In this document: positions 8,140 through 15,739 of the stretch, piece by piece | Position numbering within the stretch: position 1 is the stretch's first letter | Layout of the letters: every line of letters starts with the position of its first letter | Assembly: GCA_017396145.1 (NCBI GenBank) | Contig: JAFQMS010000035.1 | Coordinates: forward strand, 1 to 58,592 | Reading direction: 5' to 3' | DNA: 58,592 nt | Origin: Lachnospiraceae bacterium | GTDB taxonomy: Bacteria; Bacillota; Clostridia; Lachnospirales; Lachnospiraceae | Notes under the pieces: model-generated | What the model was told of the DNA's origin: nothing | The model's database searches: none | The model's input: the letters and a program-made list of their open reading frames with translations, nothing else | Made by a program: the position numbers and the translations under genes

Positions 8140-8856
8140 ATGAAAAAATTATCAAGAATGCTTGGAGGACTAATTTTTGTAGCGATAGGTATCGTTATAA
8201 TTGTAGTTGGCATTAGGGAAAAGAAGGAGAATGAAAGATTCTATGCCAGAGCAAAGGAAGTAACAGCTTATATTGATGATATTAATGTGACAACAAAAAC
8301 TACAGGAAGCGGCAAAAAGAGAAGGACCAAAACAGAACATGATGTGTTTGTTACATATACTGTAGATGGAACACAATATAAGCATATTGAGATTGGAGAA
8401 TATTCGTCTAGTATGCATGTGGGTGGCACCATAAATCTACATTACGACCCAAGTAATCCGAAGGATGTAAGATACAAAGAAGTGAGTGGTAATGCACCCA
8501 TATTTGCCATTGCTTTTGGCGCAGTCTTTGCTGGAATAGGATTAATTATTACTTTGTGTATGGCTGGCTTTTCACCTAACACAAAATTGAAAAAAACAGG
8601 AATTAGATGTGTTTCTAATGATGTATATATTGATAAGAATGTGAATGTGAAGGTAAATGGACGACATCCATATGTTGTTTACTGTAGAGTACAAGATCCT
8701 ACGGGAGAGTATAGAGAATGTAAAAGCAAAAACTTTTATGAGAAATTGGACATGTATGATATCAGAAGTGTAGATATATATTTTGATTCTAAAAATCCGA
8801 AGAAATACTATGTGGATGTTCAAGAGGCTATTAAGAATTCAGATAAATTTTATTAA
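8140..8856 (+). CDS. DUF3592-type membrane protein
   Basis: A 238-residue protein with two membrane segments, at about 10-26 and 116-142. The first outside or inside loop has the pattern VFVTYTVDGTQYKH...GGTINLHYDPSNPKDVRY, which is characteristic of DUF3592. A second copy of a similar beta fold after the second membrane segment ends in VDIYFDSKNPKKYYVD, so the protein seems to hold two related soluble modules. The function of this family is not established. AATGGAGG precedes the ATG. It lies downstream of the small charged protein and probably shares its transcript. Confidence 0.78.
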   Translation: MKKLSRMLGGLIFVAIGIVIIVVGIREKKENERFYARAKEVTAYIDDINVTTKTTGSGKKRRTKTEHDVFVTYTVDGTQYKHIEIGEYSSSMHVGGTINLHYDPSNPKDVRYKEVSGNAPIFAIAFGAVFAGIGLIITLCMAGFSPNTKLKKTGIRCVSNDVYIDKNVNVKVNGRHPYVVYCRVQDPTGEYRECKSKNFYEKLDMYDIRSVDIYFDSKNPKKYYVDVQEAIKNSDKFY

Positions 8857-8906
8857 TAGAATGTAAGAAATTAGTGTTTAAAATATAATAATCTTAAATC
8901 TTTAAT

Positions 8907-8951
8907 GGACCGAAAGGAAATAATTTGAAGAGAATTATTTGTCTGCGGTCC
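8907..8951 (+). terminator. Nested hairpin, possible weak terminator
   Basis: GGACCG pairs with CGGTCC, and inside it AAATAATT (8918-8925) pairs with AATTATTT (8933-8940). The tail is TTATTGCATT rather than a clean T run, so it may be a weak terminator or another RNA structure after the DUF3592 gene. Confidence 0.45.
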
Positions 8952-9008
8952 TTATTGCATTCTCAAAAATGGGGAGTATAATTAAGATAGATATGGAGAT
9001 GAGAAACT

Positions 9009-9386
9009 ATGGAATTTAAGAGAGAAGAATTTGTTGCCTTACAAAGAAGGTTACCTTATATAGATTTTGAAAAAGGAATTGAGATGTGTGCACTAGATGA
9101 GGAGTTTTATCTAGAACTTTTGGGAGACTTTGTGAGTATTCCCATACAAAAAGAATTAGAAGGATTCTACTCATCAGGTAATCATAAGGAGTACAGCATT
9201 AGAATACATGCATTTAAGAATAATGCATATACAATTGGAGCCATGGATTTGGGAGATTTGGCGTATAAACTTGAGCAGATGACAAAGAATGGATTTGAAG
9301 AAAAAGTAGAACTTTTGCAGAAGGAATTATGGGAGATTCATAGTGAGATAGGGAAGCAGTATAAAAGAGTAATGGCAGCATATTAA
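9009..9386 (+). CDS. Histidine phosphotransfer (Hpt) protein
   Basis: A 125-residue stand-alone Hpt domain that carries phosphate between a histidine kinase and a receiver. The phosphorylated His is probably H67 in IRIHAFKNNAYTIGAMDLGDLA, matching the Hpt pattern HxxK...GA..L. The remainder is helical with no membrane segment. GGAGATGAG precedes the ATG. The next gene starts 36 bp later and contains a REC domain but no kinase core. Hpt could therefore feed, or drain, that receiver. Confidence 0.87.
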   Translation: MEFKREEFVALQRRLPYIDFEKGIEMCALDEEFYLELLGDFVSIPIQKELEGFYSSGNHKEYSIRIHAFKNNAYTIGAMDLGDLAYKLEQMTKNGFEEKVELLQKELWEIHSEIGKQYKRVMAAY

Positions 9387-9422
9387 GGGGGTTAATAATT
9401 TTAGAAAGGCAAGGAATAAAAG

Positions 9423-11486
9423 ATGGTTTCGATGTTTTACTTTGTAGTGTTTTTGCTATCAGTGGCTATGTTGAATCTATATATGGTTAGAAACAGAAAC
9501 GTTGATAGAAACTTTACTCTTTTTGCAATAATGCTTGCAATAAACTGTTTTGGAAGATATGTTCTTTCCAGAGCCCAAACACTAGACACCGCGTTATGGG
9601 CTAATAGGATTATATACATTGGAACACCATTTGCTACCTTCTTTGCGACACTGGTTATTGCCCGGTTGTGTAAATTAAAGATAGCAAGATGGTTTAAAAA
9701 CCTTATGGCAGTTTTCTCTGGAATAGTGCTGGTGTCAGCGATGACAATGGGATATAACGATTGGTACTACAAAGAAGTTCGTTTAGTCAGGGAAAATGGT
9801 TATAGTTATTTGGATAAAGTGTATGGTCCGTTACATATGCTATTTCCTGCGATGATGATTATGTATGGTGTTATTATGATAGCCTTTAGTATTCTTGCTA
9901 TAAAAAAGAGACGGGAAATATCTATAAGGACAGTAATAAGCATAAGCACTGTATGTGTATCTGTAATCTCATTTTATATGGTAGACAGATTGACAGATTT
10001 TGATGTGGAATTGGTATCGGTGGGATATCTGGTTGGAATAGCAATATTTATTGTGTATCTTGAAAGAATGAATATGTATGATATGTCTACTAATATTTTT
10101 AAGGTTATGGAGAATATCAAAGAGTATGGATACATAGCATTTGATAAAAAATACAGATATATGAATGCCAATGCATATGCAAAAAAAATGTTCCCAGAGA
10201 TTAAGGAATGGGTAGTGGATAAAACAGTTGAACCATCTGACAACTATCTGTGGGTAGAAGCAATTTCCTGTCTATATAATAGAAAAATAGATGAAATACA
10301 AGGTAAAACATTATGTATCGATGAAAAATACTATCAACTTACAGTGTCCAGTATTTCCTATGGCAAAACGAAAAATGTGGGTTATCTAATGGAATTTACA
10401 GACAGAACCATAGAGAATAAATATTATAAGAGCATAGAGAATTATAATATTGCTATGGAAAAAGAAGTTGAAGAGAAGACCTTAGAACTTAGACAGCAGC
10501 AGGCGCGCACAAAGGAATTGTTTTTACAGACAATAACCGCACTAAGTGAAGCTGTAGATGCCAAGGACAGATACACTAGTGGTCATTCTAAGCGAGTGGC
10601 AAAATACTCTAAAATGATTGCAATAAGGATGGGTAAGAGCAAAGAAGAGCAAGAAGAAATATACCGTGCAGGTCTTTTGCATGATGTTGGAAAGATAAGA
10701 ATACCTGCAGAGATTATCAATAAACCTGGTAAACTTACAGATGAAGAGTATAATCTTATCAAAATACACCCGATTACAGGCTATAATATATTAAGAGGCA
10801 TTGGTGATAATTCCTATATTGCAACAGCCTCAAAATATCATCATGAAAGATATGATGGAAGAGGTTATCCTAATGGACTTGCAGGGGAAAATATTCCGCA
10901 GATTGCAAGGATTTTGGGTGTGGCTGATTCATATGATGCAATGGCAAGTAACAGAAGTTACAGAGATGCTTTACCACAAGAAATTGTAAGAAGCGAGATA
11001 GAAAAAGGAAAAGGTACTCAGTTTGACCCAGAAGTGGCAAACATAATGCTTGAGATTATTGACGAAGATAAGGACTATGAACTTAGAGAAACTCAGTCTA
11101 ATAAAAAAAGGGTGTTGACGGTTGATGATGATGTAATAAATCACAAACTGATTGCAAGAATAATGAGAGATGAACCTATGTATGAGATTGAATCGGCTAA
11201 CAGTGGAGAGGAAGCCTTAAAGATGCTTGGTGAGAAAGAATATGATTTGGTACTCGTTGATAAGCAAATGCCGGGAATGGATGGACTTGAAACTATAGCG
11301 CGTATTAAAGAAAACCATAAGATGCCGATAGTGCTCATGACCAGTGAGAAAAACATAGATGCAGCAGAAGGTTTTGCAAGTTATGGATGTGATGATTACA
11401 TTACAAAACCATTCCTTCCATTATTGTTAAAAGAAGTAATTCATAATATGACAGAAAGAACATATATATCAGATGTTAATTTATAG
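9423..11486 (+). CDS. Membrane sensor with PAS, HD-GYP c-di-GMP phosphodiesterase and C-terminal receiver domain
   Basis: A 687-residue signalling protein. Residues 1-215 hold seven or so membrane helices like the 7TM sensor region of some histidine kinases. A PAS-like domain is at about 225-330, followed by a coiled linker. The HD-GYP domain spans about 355-545, with H420-D421 (LLHDVGK) and the full motif HHERYDGRGYP (G481-Y482-P483), so c-di-GMP hydrolysis is expected. A receiver domain spans about 560-680, with the acidic pocket VDDD and phospho-acceptor D613 (VLVDKQMPGMDG). REC after HD-GYP is the reverse of the common RpfG order. It is co-transcribed with the Hpt gene. Confidence 0.92.
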   Translation: MVSMFYFVVFLLSVAMLNLYMVRNRNVDRNFTLFAIMLAINCFGRYVLSRAQTLDTALWANRIIYIGTPFATFFATLVIARLCKLKIARWFKNLMAVFSGIVLVSAMTMGYNDWYYKEVRLVRENGYSYLDKVYGPLHMLFPAMMIMYGVIMIAFSILAIKKRREISIRTVISISTVCVSVISFYMVDRLTDFDVELVSVGYLVGIAIFIVYLERMNMYDMSTNIFKVMENIKEYGYIAFDKKYRYMNANAYAKKMFPEIKEWVVDKTVEPSDNYLWVEAISCLYNRKIDEIQGKTLCIDEKYYQLTVSSISYGKTKNVGYLMEFTDRTIENKYYKSIENYNIAMEKEVEEKTLELRQQQARTKELFLQTITALSEAVDAKDRYTSGHSKRVAKYSKMIAIRMGKSKEEQEEIYRAGLLHDVGKIRIPAEIINKPGKLTDEEYNLIKIHPITGYNILRGIGDNSYIATASKYHHERYDGRGYPNGLAGENIPQIARILGVADSYDAMASNRSYRDALPQEIVRSEIEKGKGTQFDPEVANIMLEIIDEDKDYELRETQSNKKRVLTVDDDVINHKLIARIMRDEPMYEIESANSGEEALKMLGEKEYDLVLVDKQMPGMDGLETIARIKENHKMPIVLMTSEKNIDAAEGFASYGCDDYITKPFLPLLLKEVIHNMTERTYISDVNL

Positions 11487-11544
11487 GAAATACTTCAGTT
11501 GCATTGGGAAGACAGTTAAGAGGAAGATTGTTATTAGAAAGAAT

Positions 11545-11573
11545 ACCACAATATATTGTGGTGTTCTTTTTTT
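11545..11573 (+). terminator. Terminator after the HD-GYP gene
   Basis: The perfect 18-bp palindrome ACCACAATATATTGTGGT is followed by GTTC and seven T, 58 bp after the stop codon. Confidence 0.88.
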
Positions 11574-11835
11574 GTTAATATTCCAGTAAAATACAATTGA
11601 TTAGAAAAAAACGTCGGTAAAAAGTTGAAAAACATTATATGCAAAATATAAAAATATTTCTATAAAAGCATATTTCGTCATATTTACTAAAAAAAATGGA
11701 TAAAAATAGTATATTTAAATATCGCACAATATGTTGACAAGGGTTAGGCATATAAGTACAATATGTAGTAAGCGGCCCTTACGGGACGAAAACTAGATGA
11801 TACAGTTTTTGGGAGACAAAAAAGGAGAATGCGTA
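11574..11835 (+). promoter_or_regulatory. nrdD upstream region: promoter with two NrdR-type boxes
   Basis: A strong promoter TTGACA (11734-11739), 17 bp, TACAAT (11757-11762) lies here. Two copies of the NrdR core CWATATMTWG overlap it: CAATATGTTG (11727-11736) over the -35 and CAATATGTAG (11759-11768) over the -10. The copies start exactly 32 bp apart, close to three helical turns as in known NrdR sites. NrdR-ATP/dATP binding would block RNA polymerase. The 5' of the region is AT-rich with the inverted arms ATATGC...GCATAT. A GC hairpin (GGCCC TTAC GGG) lies in the leader. Confidence 0.8.
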
Positions 11836-14007
11836 ATGAAAGTTATTAAAAGAAACGGCGAAGAAGTATTATTTGACCTTTCCAAAATTGTTAATGCGAT
11901 TAAAGCAGCTAACAATGAGGTAGACCCTATATATAGTTTGAATGAGCATCAGATTCAGGCTATAGCAGATTCTATTTGCAAAAAGATTGAAGGAATGACT
12001 TATATTGCCCACGTAGAAGAGATTCAGGATATGGTAGAGACAGGTATCATGGAGATGCGTGGATATGAGGTTGCACAAAAATATGTGCGTTACCGTTATA
12101 AGAGAGAACTTTCAAGAAAGACTAACACTACAGATAATGGAATATTATCATTAATTGAACAGCTTAATGAAGACATTAAGCAGGAGAACTCTAATAAGAA
12201 CCCTGTTATTAACTCTACTCAGCGTGACTATATGGCGGGAGAGGTTAGTAAGGACTTAACAATGAGAGTTCTTTTACCTGAGGAGGTTACTCAGGCACAT
12301 GAAGAAGGAATTATTCATTTCCATGATTCAGATTATTTTGCTCAGAAGGAACATAACTGTGATTTGATTAATCTTGAAGATATGTTACAGAACGGAACAG
12401 TTATCAGTGAGACGTTAATTGAAAAACCACATAGTTTCTTTACTGCATGTAATGTAACAACTCAGATTGTTGCACAGGTAGCAAGTAACCAGTATGGTGG
12501 ACAGACATTTACACTTTCACATCTGGCACCATTTGTTGAGATAAGCAGAAAGAAGATTCGTAATCAAGTTATAGATGAAAGAACAGAGTGTGGAGACTCT
12601 ATGGACCCTGCAATTATTGAAAAGATTGTGGCAAAGAGACTCCGTTCGGAGGTTCAAAGTGGTATTCAGACAATCCAGTATCAGCTCATAACATTAATGA
12701 CATGTAATGGTCAGGCACCATTTGTCACTATGTTTATGTATCTTGATGAGGTACCAGAGGGACAGACAAGAGATGACCTTGCAATGATTATTGAAGAAGT
12801 TCTTATTCAGCGTATGCAGGGTGTTAAGAACGAAAAGGGTATTAGCATTACACCAGCGTTCCCTAAACTTGTATATGTTCTTGATGAAGATAATGTAGAG
12901 CCTACTTCTAAGTACTGGTATCTTACTGAATTAGCAGCAAAATGTACTGCAAAGAGAATGGTTCCTGATTACATATCAGCAAAGGTTATGAAGGAACTTA
13001 AGCGTGGAGATGTATATCCATGTATGGGTTGTCGTTCATTCCCTACAGTTGAAGATACACAGAGAAATCCAGATGGAACACGCAAATACTATGGTAGATT
13101 TAATCAGGGTGTTGTTACTATCAACTTAGTTGATGTTGCATGTTCAGCAAAGGGAGACATGGATGAGTTCTGGAAGATTCTCGAAGATAGATTAGAACTT
13201 TGCCACCGTGCTCTTAGATGTCGTCATGAAAGACTTCTTGGCACTAAGTCGGATGTTGCTCCAATACTTTGGCAGCATGGTGCACTTGCAAGACTTGAAA
13301 AAGGTGAGAAGATAGATAAGTTATTGTTTAATGGATATTCAACAATTTCTCTTGGATATGCAGGTCTTTACGAGATGTGCGTAAGAATGACAGGACAGAG
13401 TCATACATCACCAGAAGGAAGGGAATTCTCTCTTAAAGTAATGCAAAAACTTAATGATAAATGTATGGAATGGAAACAGGCTGAGAACATTAGTTACTCA
13501 GTATATGGAACTCCAATGGAATCAACTACTTATAAGTTTGCAAAATGTTTACAGAAGAGATTTGGAATTATTCCGGGTGTTACAGATAAGAATTACATTA
13601 CTAACAGTTATCATGTACATGTAACAGAGAAGATAGATGCATTCAGTAAATTAAGATTTGAGGCTGATTTCCAGAAACTTTCACCAGGTGGTGCAATCAG
13701 TTATGTAGAGGTTCCAAATCTTCAGAATAATATTGAAGCAGTATTGTCAGTAATGAAGTTTATCTATGATAATATCGTATATGCAGAGTTAAACACTAAG
13801 AGCGACTACTGTGAAGTGTGCGGCTTTGATGGGGAAATCCAGATTGTAACAGACAGCGAAGGCAAGCTTGTATGGGAGTGCCCAAACTGTAAGAACAGAG
13901 ATCAGGATAAGTTATCAGTAGCAAGAAGAACTTGCGGATACATTGGAACACAGTTCTGGAATCAGGGAAGAACTCAGGAGATTAAGGAAAGAGTATTGCA
14001 CCTGTAG
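11836..14007 (+). CDS. nrdD: Anaerobic (class III) ribonucleoside-triphosphate reductase
   Basis: NrdD reduces ribonucleoside triphosphates to deoxy forms using a glycyl radical made by NrdG. In 723 residues: an N-terminal ATP cone (about 1-90, MKVIKRNGEEVLFD), the barrel domain, a zinc site with CxxC...CxxC (CEVCG and CPNC) near 657-690, and the glycyl radical motif RTCGYIG with Gly701. The start at 11836 is chosen because AAAGGAG lies 8 bp upstream and the protein then begins like its homologues. An in-frame ATG 39 bp earlier lacks a ribosome site. The activase nrdG is not adjacent but lies 27 kb away (40747-41280, minus strand). Confidence 0.97.
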   Translation: MKVIKRNGEEVLFDLSKIVNAIKAANNEVDPIYSLNEHQIQAIADSICKKIEGMTYIAHVEEIQDMVETGIMEMRGYEVAQKYVRYRYKRELSRKTNTTDNGILSLIEQLNEDIKQENSNKNPVINSTQRDYMAGEVSKDLTMRVLLPEEVTQAHEEGIIHFHDSDYFAQKEHNCDLINLEDMLQNGTVISETLIEKPHSFFTACNVTTQIVAQVASNQYGGQTFTLSHLAPFVEISRKKIRNQVIDERTECGDSMDPAIIEKIVAKRLRSEVQSGIQTIQYQLITLMTCNGQAPFVTMFMYLDEVPEGQTRDDLAMIIEEVLIQRMQGVKNEKGISITPAFPKLVYVLDEDNVEPTSKYWYLTELAAKCTAKRMVPDYISAKVMKELKRGDVYPCMGCRSFPTVEDTQRNPDGTRKYYGRFNQGVVTINLVDVACSAKGDMDEFWKILEDRLELCHRALRCRHERLLGTKSDVAPILWQHGALARLEKGEKIDKLLFNGYSTISLGYAGLYEMCVRMTGQSHTSPEGREFSLKVMQKLNDKCMEWKQAENISYSVYGTPMESTTYKFAKCLQKRFGIIPGVTDKNYITNSYHVHVTEKIDAFSKLRFEADFQKLSPGGAISYVEVPNLQNNIEAVLSVMKFIYDNIVYAELNTKSDYCEVCGFDGEIQIVTDSEGKLVWECPNCKNRDQDKLSVARRTCGYIGTQFWNQGRTQEIKERVLHL

Positions 14008-14066
14008 GAATTTGTCAGCAAGGGTAAGTGGAAAACAAATTGAGATTAATATAAAGCTATTATTAT

Positions 14067-14104
14067 CCAGCTCCACAAAAAGTGATTTGTGGAGCTGGCT
14101 TTTT
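14067..14104 (+). terminator. Terminator after nrdD (left copy of a duplicated terminator)
   Basis: CCAGCTCCACAAA pairs with TTTGTGGAGCTGG and is followed by CTTTTT. The 32-bp stem-loop matches 15342-15373 at 30 of 32 bases. Confidence 0.92.
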
Positions 14105-14255
14105 GTATAAAAAAACGCAGAAGGGGGATTTATGTAGAAGTGTTGACTAATAGAGGAAAAAGTGTTACCCTTGGATACAAGGGTTTATGGTTAATGACAA
14201 TGATGAATTTTACGCGACGAAGGCAAAAGATGAGCCAAAAGATGAAAGGAGCACT

Positions 14256-15299
14256 ATGGAAGAGGATAAAGAATTAATAACAGATAATAAAGAAATGGGG
14301 AATGAGGTCATCGAGAATAATATATATAATAAGGTGTATATGATAAGAGGAAAGCAGGTTATGCTTGATTTTGATTTGGCAAAAATCTATGGATATGAAG
14401 TAAAGCGACTTAATGAACAAGCAAAGCGTAATATCAATAGATTTCCTGAGGATTTTATGTTTCAGTTGAATAGAGAAGAAATTCCTGAGGGATTTTCAAA
14501 GTCGCAAATTGCGACTTTGAATGAGAGTGGAGATAAAAGGGGAACAAACATAAAGAAATTACCCTTTGCATTCACTGAACAAGGAATATACATGCTAGCA
14601 ACAGTGCTAAAAGGTGAAGTTGCAGAACAACAAAGTATATTTATTATGCGTGCCTTTCGTGAGATGCGACACTATATAATGCAGAATCAGCAATTTGCCA
14701 CCCAGTCCGAGATGCGCCTTGTAACCGCGAAAGTATCTGAGATGTCTGCGCAGATTTCGGGGCTAGAGGATAGGCAAAAGAAGACGGAACAAGATGTTTT
14801 AAAAATCCAAAAAAGTATTGATGAACTTAATGAGAACTTTATATCTGATAAGGATTTTAAGAATTTTGTTATTTATAAAGGACAAAAGTTTGAAGCTGAT
14901 GTAGCATATATAGATATATATCAACAGGCAACTACAAGTATTTATGTTGTAGATGATTATGTGAATACAAAGACACTACAATTATTGTCTCAGAAAAAGG
15001 AAGGTGTAGAGGTAGTATTATTCACAGAAAACGGGCATGGTAGAAAAGGATTCTTGACGCCAGCAGTAATAAAAGACTTTGAGGAACAGTATCCTGTTCT
15101 CAGAATAAAACCTAACCCAGATTGTCACGATAGGTGGATTGTGCTAGATTACAACAAGGAGACAGAACAAGTATATCATTGCGGTGCATCAAGCAAAGAT
15201 GCTGGAAAGAAATTGTGTGCAATTAATAAATTACAGAATACACATATGGTACATTCTGTAATTGACGGATTATTGATGGGAGAGGATAAGGGAGATTGA
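14256..15299 (+). CDS. ORF6N-domain protein with C-terminal PLD-like region
   Basis: A 347-residue protein. Residues about 25-125 form an ORF6N domain (VYMIRGKQVMLDFDLAKIYG, RFPEDFMFQL, FAFTEQGIYML), a DNA-binding module spread by phages and mobile elements. A coiled linker follows (about 135-205). The C-terminal part ends in HDRWIVLD...GASSKD near 288-313, resembling a phospholipase D half-site but with HxR in place of HxK. A nuclease or a nucleic-acid-binding role is possible, not shown. AAAGGAG precedes the ATG at 14256. An in-frame ATG at 14187 has a weaker site. The gene stands alone between two near-identical terminators, which suggests acquisition as a cassette. Confidence 0.82.
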   Translation: MEEDKELITDNKEMGNEVIENNIYNKVYMIRGKQVMLDFDLAKIYGYEVKRLNEQAKRNINRFPEDFMFQLNREEIPEGFSKSQIATLNESGDKRGTNIKKLPFAFTEQGIYMLATVLKGEVAEQQSIFIMRAFREMRHYIMQNQQFATQSEMRLVTAKVSEMSAQISGLEDRQKKTEQDVLKIQKSIDELNENFISDKDFKNFVIYKGQKFEADVAYIDIYQQATTSIYVVDDYVNTKTLQLLSQKKEGVEVVLFTENGHGRKGFLTPAVIKDFEEQYPVLRIKPNPDCHDRWIVLDYNKETEQVYHCGASSKDAGKKLCAINKLQNTHMVHSVIDGLLMGEDKGD

Positions 15300-15341
15300 T
15301 TATATATGGGGGTATTCCAATTGAAAAAGTATATCTACAAA

Positions 15342-15377
15342 CCAGCTCCACAAAAAATGATTTTTGGAGCTGGTTTT
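15342..15377 (+). terminator. Terminator after ORF6N gene (right copy of duplicated terminator)
   Basis: CCAGCTCCA and TGGAGCTGG form the stem, followed by TTTT. It differs from the nrdD terminator at two positions. The loop and spacer length are the same. Confidence 0.9.
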
Positions 15378-15427
15378 GCATATTTGTTACTTATCTAAGT
15401 TTCTTTAGAAATAAATCTAAATGAGAT

Positions 15428-15640
15428 TTAATGTTTCTTATCGCTAAGCCCAACCAGGTAATCTAGGGAAACATTATAATACTTTGCCAGAATAATGGCA
15501 TAGGACAATGGAAGTTCCCTAGTGCCCTTCTCATAGCGTCTGTATACTTCTCTTGCACAGTGCAAAATGTCTGCAACCTGTTGCTGTGTTAAATCATTAT
15601 CTACTCTTAAATCTTCAACTCTACGCCAATACATAATCAT
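15428..15640 (-). CDS. Small XRE/Cro-type helix-turn-helix regulator
   Basis: A 70-residue HTH_3 protein: RVEDLRVDNDLTQQQVADIL is followed by the recognition helix region REVYRRYEKGTRELPL and the typical ending YNVSLDYLVGLSD. It probably binds as a dimer. The start at 15640 is preferred because AAAGGA lies just before it. The open frame extends 23 codons further upstream, but that part lies over the divergent promoter. It faces away from the surface-protein gene and likely controls the shared intergenic region. Confidence 0.85.
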   Translation of the reverse strand: MIMYWRRVEDLRVDNDLTQQQVADILHCAREVYRRYEKGTRELPLSYAIILAKYYNVSLDYLVGLSDKKH

Positions 15641-15650
15641 CAATCCTTTA

Positions 15651-15704
15651 TTGACAATGTTACCATTTGGTAGCATAATATACATAACGGTGCGACCAAA
15701 TGGT
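15651..15704 (+). promoter_or_regulatory. Promoter of the surface-protein gene with inverted-repeat operator
   Basis: TTGACA (15651-15656), 17 bp, CATAAT (15674-15679). ACCATTTGGT (15662-15671) lies within the spacer, and its exact inverted copy ACCAAATGGT (15695-15704) lies just downstream of the expected transcription start. The arms begin 33 bp apart. The neighbouring XRE protein is the obvious candidate binder. Confidence 0.7.
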
Positions 15705-15739
15705 GGCACGAAAGTTTAATGTTTAAGGAGGAACTAATT

